From: Thermoflavimicrobium daqui
GTDB lineage: Bacteria > Bacillota > Bacilli > Thermoactinomycetales > Thermoactinomycetaceae
Assembly (NCBI RefSeq): GCF_003313465.1
Contig: NZ_KZ845664.1
Location: 434,001-498,000 of the forward strand
Reading direction: 5' to 3'
Length of the DNA: 64,000 nucleotides
Translations under genes and position numbers: made by a program
Notes under the pieces: generated by a model
Databases searched by the model: none
Told to the model about the DNA's origin: nothing
Seen by the model: the letters and a program-made list of their open reading frames with translations, nothing else
Shown here: positions 45,202 to 54,559 of the stretch, piece by piece
Position numbering within the stretch: the first letter of the stretch is position 1
Layout: each line of letters begins with the position of its first letter

Positions 45202-46959
45202 ATGAAAAAGCAGCTTTCGTGGAAAGTCGGCGGACAGCAAGGGGAAGGGATCGATAGTGCCGGTGAGACTCTTTCCACAGCGCTGAATCGCAAAGGGTAT
45301 TATTTATATGGTTATCGTCATTTTTCTTCTCGTATTAAAGGTGGTCATTCCAATACAAAGATTCGTATTAGTATCGAACCAACCCGTTCTATTTCCGACG
45401 AACTAAATATACTGGTCGCTTTTGATCAAGAAACGATTGATCTAAACTCACATGAGCTTGTTAAAGATGGAATTATTTTAGCGGATGCGAAATTTAACCC
45501 GACTGTACCTGAGGGTGTTTCGGCTCGTTTAATTGCTGTGCCATTTACAGAAATTGCTCAAGAAGTGGGTATGGCACAAATGAAAAACATGGTTGCTGTA
45601 GGGGCATCTGCAGCATTATTAGGTTTGCCTGTTGATGCTTTCCAAGAAGTAATGGAAGAGCGCTTCTTACGTAAAGGACAAAAAGTTGTTGATAAGAATA
45701 TGGAAGCCATTGCACGTGGTAAAGAATTCGTCGAAAGCGAGTCTTTAGATCTTCCAGACTATAAGTTAGAGCCATCTGATGGTAAAAAGCGTTTATATAT
45801 GATTGGTAATGATGCGATTGCTTTAGGTGCTTTAGCAGCTGGTGCTCGTCTCATGGCAGCTTATCCAATTACACCTTCTTCGGAAATTATGGAATGGTTG
45901 ATTAAGCGTTTGCCAGAGTTTGGTGGAACTGTTGTACAAACAGAAGACGAAATCGCAGCAATTACCATGACGATCGGAGCTAATTATGGTGGTGTTCGTG
46001 CGTTAACGGCTTCAGCAGGTCCTGGACTTTCCTTGATGACTGAAGCAATTGGATTGGCTGGTATGACGGAAACTCCAGCAGTTATCGTAAATACACAGCG
46101 TGGAGGTCCAAGTACTGGTCTACCAACGAAGCAAGAACAAAGTGACGTACTTGCCATGCTTTATAGTACCCATGGTGAGATTCCAAAAATCGTTATTGCA
46201 CCTAGTACAGCTGAAGAGTGTTTCTATGATACGATTCAAGCATTTAACTTGGCTGAAGAGTATCAATGCCCAGTTATTATCATGTCTGACTTAGCACTTT
46301 CTTTAGGTAAACAAACTGTTGAGCCACTTGAGTATGATCGTATCGAAATTCAACGTGGTAAATTAGTAACGGATGAAGAGGAGTTACCTGAACTAGCTAA
46401 CTCTGAGCTCTTCAAACGATATGAGTTTACAGAAGATGGTGTTTCGCCTCGTGTATTACCAGGTAAAAAATATGGTTTACACCATGTAACTGGGGTTGAG
46501 CATGATGAAACAGGTCGCCCATCTGAAAGCCCTGTAAACCGTAAGAAAATGATGGATAAGCGTTTAGCTAAGCTAAAAAATGGTATCAACTTTAAAGAGC
46601 CTGTCTTCTTGGATACCAAGCATGAAGAAGCAGATCTATTAATTATCGGATTTAACTCGACACGTGGTACCATTCATGAAGCGATGGAACGTTTAGAAGC
46701 AGAAGGTTTAAAAGTAAACCACGCACACATTCGTCAGCTTCTTCCATTCCCTACAGAAATCGTAGCAGAACAAGTGAAAAAAGCGAAAAAAGTTCTGGTC
46801 GTTGAAAATAATGCGACAGGGCAACTAACTTCCTTGATCAAAATGCATGTTGGAATGGCTGACAAGCTAGTTTATTTTGGAAAATATGATGGAAATCCAT
46901 TCTTACCATCTGAAATTTATAATCAATGTAAGGAGCTGTTGGTACATGGCCACATTTAA
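45202..46959 (+). CDS. korA: 2-oxoacid:ferredoxin oxidoreductase, alpha (fused gamma-alpha) subunit
   Basis: 585 aa. Residues 1-190 are the gamma domain (WKVGGQQGEGIDSAGETLS, YRHFSSRIKGGHSNTKIRIS). Residues ~200-580 are the alpha, pyrimidine-binding domain (AYPITPSSEIMEWL, TEDEIAAITM, TASAGPGLSLMTEAIGLAG, NTQRGGPSTGLPTK). With KorB it oxidatively decarboxylates 2-oxoglutarate or a related 2-oxoacid to an acyl-CoA and reduced ferredoxin. AAAGGAGATGAG ribosome binding site. Overlaps korB by 14 nt. KorAB follows the rny-spoVS cluster in many Bacilli. Confidence 0.95.
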   Translation: MKKQLSWKVGGQQGEGIDSAGETLSTALNRKGYYLYGYRHFSSRIKGGHSNTKIRISIEPTRSISDELNILVAFDQETIDLNSHELVKDGIILADAKFNPTVPEGVSARLIAVPFTEIAQEVGMAQMKNMVAVGASAALLGLPVDAFQEVMEERFLRKGQKVVDKNMEAIARGKEFVESESLDLPDYKLEPSDGKKRLYMIGNDAIALGALAAGARLMAAYPITPSSEIMEWLIKRLPEFGGTVVQTEDEIAAITMTIGANYGGVRALTASAGPGLSLMTEAIGLAGMTETPAVIVNTQRGGPSTGLPTKQEQSDVLAMLYSTHGEIPKIVIAPSTAEECFYDTIQAFNLAEEYQCPVIIMSDLALSLGKQTVEPLEYDRIEIQRGKLVTDEEELPELANSELFKRYEFTEDGVSPRVLPGKKYGLHHVTGVEHDETGRPSESPVNRKKMMDKRLAKLKNGINFKEPVFLDTKHEEADLLIIGFNSTRGTIHEAMERLEAEGLKVNHAHIRQLLPFPTEIVAEQVKKAKKVLVVENNATGQLTSLIKMHVGMADKLVYFGKYDGNPFLPSEIYNQCKELLVHGHI

Positions 46960-47812
46960 AGATTTTCGCAACAAAGTAAAACCCAACTGGTGTCCAGGTT
47001 GTGGTGATTTCTCTGTGTTGGCCGCCATGCAGCGTGCTTTTGCAAACATCGGTTTAGAACCGGAAGATGTAGCGATTGTATCAGGAATTGGCTGCTCTGG
47101 TCGGATCTCTGGATACGTGAATGCCTATGGTTTTCATGGAGTTCACGGTCGTGCTCTTCCTATTGCTCAAGGGCTTAAATTAGCTAACCGTGACTTAACC
47201 GTCGTTGCTGCTGGTGGGGATGGAGATGGCTTTGCCATTGGTATGGGACACACCATTCATGCGATTCGCCGTAATGTGAATATCACTTATATCGTCATGG
47301 ATAACCAAGTCTATGGTTTAACCAAGGGACAAACTTCTCCACGGAGTCAAATCGGTTTTAAAACCAAAAGTACCCCAAATGGCTCTATTGAGTCTGCTAT
47401 TTCTCCAATGGAAATGGCTTTGACCGTCGGAGCAGGCTTTGTGGCTCAATCGGTATCGAGTGACTTAAAACAATTAACCCATGTGATTGAAGAAGGAATT
47501 AACCATCAAGGATTTTCTTTAATCAACGTATACAGCCCATGCGTCACTTATAACAAGATCAATACGTATGATTGGTTTAAAGAAAACTTGGTAAACCTCA
47601 ATGATGTTGAAGGCTATGATTCATCTGATCGTGGTATGGCCATGAAAACATTGATGGAAAACAATGGCTTAGTTACAGGAATTATCTATCAAAATAAAGA
47701 GAGTCAATCCTACGAATCGCTAATTAAAGGATTTAAAGAAGAACCACTTGCTAAACAAGATCTTCAAATTTCGAAAGATCAATTTGATAAACTTGTTGCC
47801 GAATTTATGTAA
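46946..47812 (+). CDS. korB: 2-oxoacid:ferredoxin oxidoreductase, beta subunit
   Basis: 288 aa. PNWCPGCGDFSV (Cys16, Cys19 for the Fe-S cluster), SGIGCSGRISGY, thiamine diphosphate motif GGDGDGFAIGMGHTIHAIRRN, and DNQVYGLTKGQTSP. Frame open from 46877, but ATG 46946 with AAGGAG is the family start. Forms the catalytic complex with the upstream subunit. Confidence 0.96.
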   Translation: MATFKDFRNKVKPNWCPGCGDFSVLAAMQRAFANIGLEPEDVAIVSGIGCSGRISGYVNAYGFHGVHGRALPIAQGLKLANRDLTVVAAGGDGDGFAIGMGHTIHAIRRNVNITYIVMDNQVYGLTKGQTSPRSQIGFKTKSTPNGSIESAISPMEMALTVGAGFVAQSVSSDLKQLTHVIEEGINHQGFSLINVYSPCVTYNKINTYDWFKENLVNLNDVEGYDSSDRGMAMKTLMENNGLVTGIIYQNKESQSYESLIKGFKEEPLAKQDLQISKDQFDKLVAEFM

Positions 47813-47818
47813 CTTACT

Positions 47819-47853
47819 ATAGCCACTTCCAAATATCGGAAGTGGCTATTTTT
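47819..47853 (+). terminator. Terminator after korB
   Basis: Perfect 12-bp stem ATAGCCACTTCC / GGAAGTGGCTAT with TTTTT. Confidence 0.92.
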
Positions 47854-47878
47854 AAGAAGAAAAGATAAGTCAAATGTT

Positions 47879-47920
47879 AAAACCCCTATGGTTTCTGATT
47901 AGACCAATGGGGTTTTTTTA
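47879..47920 (+). terminator. Second hairpin terminator downstream of korB
   Basis: Stem AACCCC..TGGT / ACCA..GGGGTT and seven T. Confidence 0.75.
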
Positions 47921-48099
47921 TTTAAAGACTTTTGAGGTGGGGAATACGATCACTTCGAAAGATGAACGATTGAACAAATTATTTACTTGTATGTGTAATG
48001 AAAATTTTACGAATAGGAAATAAAGGGATGGATATAAGTTTTGTAGAAATAATAATTATATTTAGTATATTAAATCCAAATTAATAAGGAGTGTATGCA

Positions 48100-49992
48100 T
48101 TGCAGAAAAGAAGTTGGATTTCTGGAATAATTATTACCGGATTAGTCTTGTCAGGAATTCCTCTTTCTTTTGGAATTAAGAAGGAAGTCACTCCTACTGT
48201 TTATGCCGAAGCGAGGAAGATAGACTATTTACAACAAGCTTTTACAGCAGCAGCGAAAGAATTTCAGGTACCCGAGCGAATTTTGCTCGCTGTGTCCTAT
48301 CATGTTTCGCGTTGGGAGCATCACAAGGGTGAGCCCAGTGTCTCAGGTGGTTATGGGCTTATGCATCTAACGGATGTAGATCAAATTGATTTACGTGGAA
48401 CGGGAAAAGGAGAAAGGGAGGAAGAGATTAAAGCTGCTCCACTTGAGCCAAACTTGCAAACATTAGATGAAGCGAGTAAACTACTAGGACTTGATCCTGA
48501 AGTATTAAAGAAAGATCCAACTCAAAATATTCGTGGTGCGGCGGCTTTGTTAGCGAAGTATGCACGTGATACAGTAGGGAAAGTACCCATAGAAGAAAAG
48601 GATTGGTATGGTGCAGTTGTTAAGTATAGTGGAAGTAGAGAAGAAACTGCTGCACTTGACTTTGCTGAACAAGTATTTTTGTCCGTCCAAACAGGTATAG
48701 AACGACAGACAACCGAAGGATATCAGCTTCGCCTTATTCCAAAAAGTGTACAGCCTAATCGAAATATCATAAAGTCATTAAACTTACACAAGAAGAAGGT
48801 AACTACTCCAGACTGCCCGAAGGGGCTTGATTGTCGGTTTATTCCAGCTGCGTATGAGCAGAGAAGTTCAGATCCTAGTGATTATGGAAACTATGATCTG
48901 GCGAAGCGCCCAAATTCAGGTTTACAGATCCGGTATATTGTCATTCATGATACAGAAGGAAGCTATCAGGGAGCCATTAATTGGTTTGCGAATCCTGCCT
49001 CTTCGGTTTCTGCACAATATGTTATTCGCTCTTCAGATGGACAAGTGACGCAGATGGTGGATAATAAAAATGTGGCTTGGCAAGCAGGGAATTGGTATTT
49101 TAATATGCACTCGATTGGCTTGGAGCATGAAGGTTATGCTTTAAAGGGAGCCAGTTGGTATAATGAGCAGCTTTACCGGTCTTCAGCTAGATTGACTCGT
49201 TACTTGGCAAAGAAGTATCGAATCCCTCTCAATCGTTCCCATATTATTGGGCATGACGAAATTCCGGGAACATCACCTGCGCGACAATCCGTCATGCATG
49301 CAGATCCAGGACCTTTCTGGGACTGGGAGCATTATATGGAGTTAGTAGGAGCACCGATTACCCCTGCAAGGGGATCTAAGAAGATAGTGACGATTAAACC
49401 CCGTTTTAAGATGAATAAGCCACCGATTGAGGACGCAGAGAGTCAGCCGGCTAATTTTGTCTATTTGCATACAGCCCCAGATCAAAATGCTCCATTACTC
49501 GATGACCTCGCTATTTCTGGACCAGGGACACGTAAAGCATTAGATTGGGGAGATAAAGCTGTAGCAGGACAAACTTTTTATGTAGCGGATCGCAAAGGAG
49601 AATGGACTGCAATCTGGTATGGAGGCCAAAAAGCATGGTTCTATAATCCTAAAGGGACAAAAACGGTTCGAGGGAAAGGGATCGCTATTACGCCCAAAGC
49701 AGGTAAAAAAGAGATTCCTGTGTATGGGGTAGCATATCCAGAAGCATCTGCCTATCCGAAGGAGGTCCCTCCGCAAGATATTCATCCGCTTCAATATAAA
49801 ATCACGGCTGGGCAAGTATATATCGCTTCAGAGAAAATAAAAGGAGCTTATTATTATGCTTCTGTATTTACGCAGGACCCTGATCAAACTCATAAACTAA
49901 TTAGAGGGAAAGAGGAATATTATCGTATTCAATTGAATCACCGACATGCATATGTAAAGGCAGCGGATGTGGAGATAGTGGATAAAAGGTAA
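48100..49992 (+). CDS. Secreted N-acetylmuramoyl-L-alanine amidase with lytic-transglycosylase-like domain
   Basis: 630 aa. Signal peptide (MQKRSWISGIIITGLVLSG) with probable cleavage near TVYAEA. Residues ~45-200 resemble a lysozyme/transglycosylase-like fold (FQVPERILLAVSYHVSRWE, GGYGLMHLTD). Residues ~275-410 are a zinc Amidase_2 domain (RYIVIHDTEGSYQGAINWF, SAQYVIRSSDG, IIGHDEIPG, HADPGPFWDW). The C-terminus (~430-630) has SH3-like repeats. It cleaves peptidoglycan outside the cell. Frame open from GTG 48091, inside the AAGGAG ribosome binding site. TTG 48100 is chosen. Confidence 0.88.
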   Translation: MQKRSWISGIIITGLVLSGIPLSFGIKKEVTPTVYAEARKIDYLQQAFTAAAKEFQVPERILLAVSYHVSRWEHHKGEPSVSGGYGLMHLTDVDQIDLRGTGKGEREEEIKAAPLEPNLQTLDEASKLLGLDPEVLKKDPTQNIRGAAALLAKYARDTVGKVPIEEKDWYGAVVKYSGSREETAALDFAEQVFLSVQTGIERQTTEGYQLRLIPKSVQPNRNIIKSLNLHKKKVTTPDCPKGLDCRFIPAAYEQRSSDPSDYGNYDLAKRPNSGLQIRYIVIHDTEGSYQGAINWFANPASSVSAQYVIRSSDGQVTQMVDNKNVAWQAGNWYFNMHSIGLEHEGYALKGASWYNEQLYRSSARLTRYLAKKYRIPLNRSHIIGHDEIPGTSPARQSVMHADPGPFWDWEHYMELVGAPITPARGSKKIVTIKPRFKMNKPPIEDAESQPANFVYLHTAPDQNAPLLDDLAISGPGTRKALDWGDKAVAGQTFYVADRKGEWTAIWYGGQKAWFYNPKGTKTVRGKGIAITPKAGKKEIPVYGVAYPEASAYPKEVPPQDIHPLQYKITAGQVYIASEKIKGAYYYASVFTQDPDQTHKLIRGKEEYYRIQLNHRHAYVKAADVEIVDKR

Positions 49993-50071
49993 AGGGATCG
50001 ATGGTATAAAGTTTGAATCAGTATATATGGCATAGGAACAATAGAAATAGAAACTAAATGAGGTGAAGTTT

Positions 50072-50809
50072 ATGCGTCTAACAGTCCTTGGATACCAGTC
50101 ACCATTCCCAGCAGCAGATGGAGCTACACCTGGTTATCTACTCGAAGTCGAAGGGAAACGCATCTTAATCGACTGTGGAAGCGGTGTGTTAGCCCAATTA
50201 ATAAAAAGATGCAAGCCTTATGACCTCGATTTGGTACTACTTTCCCATTTGCACCATGACCATCTCAGTGATTTCTTTATTTTACAATATGCTCTGTTAA
50301 TGGGAAAACAGCAGCAAAAGCGAATAAAACCCTTATCCGTTTGGGCACCATCGGAACCCAAGAGTTGGTTTCAGAAATTAGCCTATCGTGATTATATTCA
50401 ACTAGAGTCTATTACTGAGGAGGAAAGTCTCGAATTCGATAACTTAAAGATTTCGTTTTTCCTTACAGATCACGGAATTCCGTGTTATGCCATGAAGATT
50501 GAATATGATGGAAAAGTGATATTATATGGAGCGGATGCAGGACCGCAAACCGATTGGACAAGGATGGCAAGTGAACCAGATCTATTTATCTGTGAAGCCT
50601 CATTTTTGCACCAAGATTTACCAATCCAGCCCATCGGTCATTTATCAGCCAGACAAGCAGCCCTTGCTGCAAACCAAATAAAGGCGAAGAGTTTACTGTT
50701 AACTCATTTGTATCCCGAGTTAGATCCATCACTACTTAAGCAAGAAGCAGAGCAAGTATATCGTCGAGAATTGTGGATAGCAGAAATGGGTTTAGAAATT
50801 AAATTGTAA
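50072..50809 (+). CDS. MBL-fold metallohydrolase (YhfI-like)
   Basis: 245 aa. MRLTVLGYQSPFPAADGATPGYLLE, IDCGSGVLAQL, metal motif LSHLHHDHLSDF near 60, DHGIPCYAMKIEYDGK, YGADAGP and LLTHLYPE. Related to RNase Z/PhnP-like hydrolases, matching Bacillus YhfI. Substrate unknown. ATG 50072, with GAGGTG upstream, is preferred over GTG 50063. Confidence 0.88.
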   Translation: MRLTVLGYQSPFPAADGATPGYLLEVEGKRILIDCGSGVLAQLIKRCKPYDLDLVLLSHLHHDHLSDFFILQYALLMGKQQQKRIKPLSVWAPSEPKSWFQKLAYRDYIQLESITEEESLEFDNLKISFFLTDHGIPCYAMKIEYDGKVILYGADAGPQTDWTRMASEPDLFICEASFLHQDLPIQPIGHLSARQAALAANQIKAKSLLLTHLYPELDPSLLKQEAEQVYRRELWIAEMGLEIKL

Positions 50810-50814
50810 ATAAC

Positions 50815-50850
50815 ATCAAGCCAATGTAATCCTTTTTTTATTGGCTTGAT
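50815..50850 (+). terminator. Hairpin after MBL hydrolase
   Basis: Stem ATCAAGCCAAT / ATTGGCTTGAT. The T-run lies in the loop rather than after the stem, so terminator activity is uncertain. Confidence 0.5.
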
Positions 50851-50940
50851 TAATCAATGAAAAGGCTCAGACTATCTTTCTCATAGTTGTTTAAGAAGCA
50901 ATGATAGCTTACTTCGACAATGATTTGAACACATAGGTAT

Positions 50941-50977
50941 AAAAAAACCAGCTCTTAAGTTAGGCTGGTTTTTTTTA
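50941..50977 (+). terminator. Terminator hairpin
   Basis: Stem AAACCAGC / GCTGGTTT followed by seven T, preceded by seven A; works in either direction. Confidence 0.75.
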
Positions 50978-51035
50978 TGTAGTGTTATGATAGGTGCTTT
51001 ATATCTTTGCGAGGGGGAAAACGCATAGAAGAGAT

Positions 51036-51080
51036 TACCCAAGAATCCCCTGCGTTTACGCATGGGGAGTGGTCAAATCA
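51036..51080 (+). mobile_element. IS200/IS605-type right-end remnant
   Basis: GAATCCCCTGCG-TTTA-CGCATGGGGAGTGGTCAA is the hairpin and tail typically found at the right end of tnpB-containing elements. No transposase or TnpB frame is left in the 50.98-51.2 kb interval. Confidence 0.45.
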
Positions 51081-51215
51081 TATTGTATTTACGAAAGGTA
51101 AGTCAAAGCATAATTAATAAACATTTTTATATAATAAGTTTATTAATGAATATAAAAGGGTAGATAATCGATGAGCTTGTTGATAAACATGATTGAGCTA
51201 AGGAAGGTGTGGCGA

Positions 51216-51554
51216 ATGATACTTGAATCGTTAAGACAGGAACTTCTTAGCTGGGATGGTGTTAGCGAGCATAAACATCGGTTTGGTGGAGTGGAATTTC
51301 GTTATAAAAATAAAGAATTAGGTCATTTGCATGGAGAAAAACTTGCTGACCTACCTTTTCCTAAATCAATCCGAGATGAACTCATTGAAGCAGGACTAGT
51401 AGAACCTCATCATGTTTTTCCTAATTCAGGCTGGGTAAGTTTTTGGATCAAAGGTGAACAAGATATTCCCCAATTGTCAAAGTTATTTAGAATGCAATAT
51501 GATCGAATCGCGAAGAAAAGTATGGAATCTAATTGGGAAGATGGGAAGGAATAG
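51216..51554 (+). CDS. DUF5519 (luciferase-domain) family protein
   Basis: 112 aa. SLRQELLSWDGVSEHKHRFGG, FRYKNKELGHLHGEKLADL, HHVFPNSGWVSFWI and the C-terminal LSKLFRMQYDR are characteristic. Small cytoplasmic protein of unknown function, despite the family nickname. ATG 51216 with AAGGTG is chosen over the longer frame from 51171. Followed by a strong terminator. Confidence 0.82.
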   Translation: MILESLRQELLSWDGVSEHKHRFGGVEFRYKNKELGHLHGEKLADLPFPKSIRDELIEAGLVEPHHVFPNSGWVSFWIKGEQDIPQLSKLFRMQYDRIAKKSMESNWEDGKE

Positions 51555-51653
51555 AATGAAAAACAGGAATATTAGATCATGTATTATTAAGTTACAGGAG
51601 GAATTTTTGCTATTTCCCTATTCCTTGAAAGAAAAAGAATAACTTTGAAGCGT

Positions 51654-51701
51654 AAAACGCTATCCTTTCTATGATCGCTTATAGAAAGGATAGCGTTTTT
51701 A
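51654..51701 (+). terminator. Terminator after DUF5519 gene
   Basis: Perfect 19-bp stem AAAACGCTATCCTTTCTAT / ATAGAAAGGATAGCGTTTT. Confidence 0.93.
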
Positions 51702-51736
51702 CAGTTGGGAAGTCATAAAAAGCTTTTTGTTTTTTA

Positions 51737-51768
51737 TTGACCTTCACGTATACGTGATACGTCATAAT
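51737..51768 (+). promoter_or_regulatory. MerR-type promoter/operator
   Basis: TTGACC (51737) and CATAAT (51763) are separated by a long 20-nt spacer that contains the perfect palindrome TCACGTATACGTGA (51744-51757). An over-long spacer with a centred palindrome is the signature of MerR-activated promoters. Confidence 0.75.
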
Positions 51769-51785
51769 AACGATGAGGTGAATTT

Positions 51786-52559
51786 ATGTATAGCATAGGT
51801 GAATTATCAAAAAAAGCAAATGTTAGCAGGAGGACACTTCATTATTACGATGAAATCGGTTTGCTTAAACCAACGAGGATAGATGATAAAAATTACCGGT
51901 ATTATGATCAAAATGCCCTTTTGCAGCTACAAGAAATATTACTTCTAAAATCGATCGGCTTTAAGCTAAATCAAATCAAACAAATCATGAATCAATCAAC
52001 TGATACAAACCATGAAGAGAAGTGGATGCAATCATTAAATGAACAGATCAATTGGATTCAAAAAGAAAAAGCACGGCTGGAACGCAAACAATATTACCTA
52101 CGAGCAACCCTGCATTCTATCAAAATAAAAGGGAAGATACATGCGAAAGAAATATTTGATTTAATTCAGCTGTTGGAAGATCGAGAGATGGAGAACGGGG
52201 TGATCCCTGCTGTATTTAAAGATGGTTATTTTACAAATCAAGAGAAAGAAACTTTAGAACAGTTACCGGTTTTAGGAAGTAATAACCCTTATGTTGCTCA
52301 ATTTGTAGAATTATTGAGAAATATACGTCGCAATATGCATGAACCCCCTAACTCTTCTGTTATTCAGACATATGCTAAACAACTACATGAACTAAGTCTT
52401 CGGTTTTTTGGAGACAATCCAGCGCTCGCAGATAAATATTGGGAGCGTATAAAACCAAGGGAGGGGCAACCACCCATTGTTTATGGAATGGATCAAGATT
52501 TGATGGATTATATAGATAAAATGTTTGCATACTTTCATCCACAACAGGAGCGTGAATGA
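51786..52559 (+). CDS. MerR family transcriptional regulator
   Basis: 257 aa. N-terminal winged helix MYSIGELSKKANVSRRTLHYYDEIGLLKPTRID, coiled coil to ~120, and a C-terminal effector domain resembling the TipAS fold. CGATGAGGTG ribosome binding site. One base separates its stop from the CPBP gene, and the palindromic promoter upstream suggests autoregulation. The effector is unknown. Confidence 0.9.
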   Translation: MYSIGELSKKANVSRRTLHYYDEIGLLKPTRIDDKNYRYYDQNALLQLQEILLLKSIGFKLNQIKQIMNQSTDTNHEEKWMQSLNEQINWIQKEKARLERKQYYLRATLHSIKIKGKIHAKEIFDLIQLLEDREMENGVIPAVFKDGYFTNQEKETLEQLPVLGSNNPYVAQFVELLRNIRRNMHEPPNSSVIQTYAKQLHELSLRFFGDNPALADKYWERIKPREGQPPIVYGMDQDLMDYIDKMFAYFHPQQERE

Positions 52560-52560
52560 T

Positions 52561-53469
52561 ATGGAAAAGCAGCATGTGTTATCACGTCCGCTATGGAGTT
52601 GGATTGTTGGAATGACTAGCTTTGTGGTCATAATAGCAGCTGCATTTTGGCTGGTTTGGAATGGGTATGTCAATATCCGATATTCAACAGATCATAGTGG
52701 TACGATTCCAATTTGGAATATATGGATTCCTTCTCTCATTGGTATTTTACTCATTCGTCTGATTCCACTTCGACTTGAGGGCTTTAATCCGCTTTCAGGT
52801 CTAAATCAGCGACTGATAATTATCCAGTCATGGGTCTTGATAATGAGCGCAGTTTTTTTTACAATGACTCTTCTTCTTGTTAAGAGTAGAGGGGTAGAAT
52901 TTCAACTGTGGTTTGTAGGACTTAAACTGTTTTTTTTACTAGTGATCCCTTGGATGATATTACGGATCACCCAATCCCATTCAGCCCATCGATCTATATC
53001 TATTCCCTCTCATTTATGGACTCGCTGGCATTGGATTGGTCCGCTTATGATCTTTATGGTTTGGTTTTATTTAAGTTATTTTTCTATAATTGCTTTCCCA
53101 CATGTTCCAAGTAAGCTTTCAGATCCATTTACACTGATTGTTACTTACTTAATTGGTTTTTGTATCAATAGTTTACTGGAGGAAGTTTTTTATAGAGTAT
53201 GGTTACAAACCCGATTAGAACTATTCCTTGGTACTTGGCCAGCAATCCTCTTTACATCGATCGTTTGGGCAAGTTGGCATATTGCAATCCATAGCACTGG
53301 ACAATTTAGCGTTGATATCGCAACCGTTTTGGTAAACCAAGGTATCACCGGTCTATTCCTTGGTTACCTTTGGGCACGCTATCGTAATGTATGGATTTTG
53401 ATTATGATACACGGTATAATGAATGCCCCTCCTTATCTATTTTTTGAACTATTTTGTTTACTATTTTAG
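52561..53469 (+). CDS. CPBP family intramembrane metalloprotease
   Basis: 302 aa with about eight hydrophobic segments. Abi/CPBP motif 1, LLEEVFYRVWLQTR (Glu-Glu ~206-207), and motif 2, WASWHIAIHS, then a third motif region LVNQGITGLFLGYLW. Relatives include Rce1 prenyl-protein peptidases and bacteriocin-immunity proteins. Co-transcribed with the MerR regulator; CAGGAG ribosome binding site precedes ATG 52561. Confidence 0.85.
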   Translation: MEKQHVLSRPLWSWIVGMTSFVVIIAAAFWLVWNGYVNIRYSTDHSGTIPIWNIWIPSLIGILLIRLIPLRLEGFNPLSGLNQRLIIIQSWVLIMSAVFFTMTLLLVKSRGVEFQLWFVGLKLFFLLVIPWMILRITQSHSAHRSISIPSHLWTRWHWIGPLMIFMVWFYLSYFSIIAFPHVPSKLSDPFTLIVTYLIGFCINSLLEEVFYRVWLQTRLELFLGTWPAILFTSIVWASWHIAIHSTGQFSVDIATVLVNQGITGLFLGYLWARYRNVWILIMIHGIMNAPPYLFFELFCLLF

Positions 53470-53791
53470 TCATTCATTACCAATCAATCAGTAAGTTAAG
53501 TATAATTTTTTATTAATGCCTGTCGAAATCTACTTATGATGATACTCATATGAAGGGAAATCCGTTCCTATACAAAAAACGATTTGCTCTGATTCCAAGA
53601 AGAGGAGGGGCTAGTTTTTTATATGCTCTATATTTATTATGAATGAATATAGATGCTGTCTGCATGAGGAAGGGGACTACTTAAATACAAAGAAACGAGA
53701 GAGGGATAAATCTAGGGAAAAGATTCTGCAAAGGTCAGGACCCTTTTTGAAATTTCGAAATTTCTCTCTCTCTCTTAAAAGGAGACATTAT

Positions 53792-54184
53792 ATGATTTAT
53801 TGGGTCGTCGGTATCGCTGGAGTAGTTGGAGCTTTATTACGGTATTATATCGGTCTTTGGGTCCCGGCAAGTATTATGTGGGGGTTTCCTATGGGTACTT
53901 TGCTAGTAAACTATATAGGTTGTTTTATCCTTAGTTGGTTTACGATTTGGTCTACTACAATGAAATCTTGCCCTTCTTGGATTCGTGTAGGAATAGGAAC
54001 AGGTCTAATCGGTTCATTTACCACTTTTTCTACTTTTAGTGTAGAAGTAATAAAAATGTTTGAAGAAGGATTATGGCTCATGTCATTGGTTTATATCATG
54101 CTTAGCTTATGGGGAGGATTATTTTTAACATGGAGTGGATATACATGGGCCATTTATCAACAGAAAAGAACAGTGGAAGAGTGA
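53792..54184 (+). CDS. crcB: Fluoride channel Fluc/CrcB, subunit 1
   Basis: 130 aa, four membrane helices. GIAGVVGALLRYYIG, GTLLVNYIGCFILSWF and GTGLIGSFTTFSTFSVE are the Fluc signatures (conserved Asn and the FTTFST break). Exports fluoride passively. ATG 53792 with AGGAGA upstream is preferred. The in-frame extension from 53639 is hydrophilic and unlike Fluc. Companion gene follows 6 nt downstream. The 320-base gap before it has no recognised riboswitch. Confidence 0.93.
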   Translation: MIYWVVGIAGVVGALLRYYIGLWVPASIMWGFPMGTLLVNYIGCFILSWFTIWSTTMKSCPSWIRVGIGTGLIGSFTTFSTFSVEVIKMFEEGLWLMSLVYIMLSLWGGLFLTWSGYTWAIYQQKRTVEE

Positions 54185-54190
54185 TATCGT

Positions 54191-54559
54191 ATGATCATGA
54201 ATAGCTTGCTTGTAGGGTTAGGTGGGTTTTTGGGAGCCATATCTCGATATACGATTAGCCAACGATTAAATAAACCCATACCTGGATTTCCATATGGGAC
54301 ATTGACTGTTAATCTGGTTGGAGCCTTTCTTTTGGGATGGATCGCTGGAGGAGACCTCGCTGAAGAAGGATTATTGTTTTTTGGAGTAGGATTTATGGGA
54401 GCTTTCACGACATTTTCTACACTTCATTTGGAAAGTATTCAGCTTGGAAAGCCAGGAAGATGGGGGAAGACCTTTCTCTATTTAGGGCTTACTTATACAG
54501 GAGGAATTTTAATTGCACTACTGGGATATCTTTTAGGAACAGCGCTATTTTCTGGATAA
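54191..54559 (+). CDS. crcB: Fluoride channel Fluc/CrcB, subunit 2
   Basis: 122 aa. GLGGFLGAISRYTIS, GTLTVNLVGAFLLGWI, GVGFMGAFTTFSTLHLE. Pairs with the preceding gene. In many Firmicutes two Fluc genes make an antiparallel heterodimer, a reading that the tandem arrangement supports. Confidence 0.93.
   Translation: MIMNSLLVGLGGFLGAISRYTISQRLNKPIPGFPYGTLTVNLVGAFLLGWIAGGDLAEEGLLFFGVGFMGAFTTFSTLHLESIQLGKPGRWGKTFLYLGLTYTGGILIALLGYLLGTALFSG

Noticed and set aside
51556-51642. 29-codon frame after the DUF5519 gene
   Set aside because: No ribosome binding site and no similarity; it lies before the terminator and is probably untranslated.
53520-53791. Possible fluoride riboswitch before the two crcB genes
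   Set aside because: The region has GATGCTGTCTGC and GGACTACT, but the conserved pseudoknot pattern of the crcB motif does not fit in order, so I do not call it.
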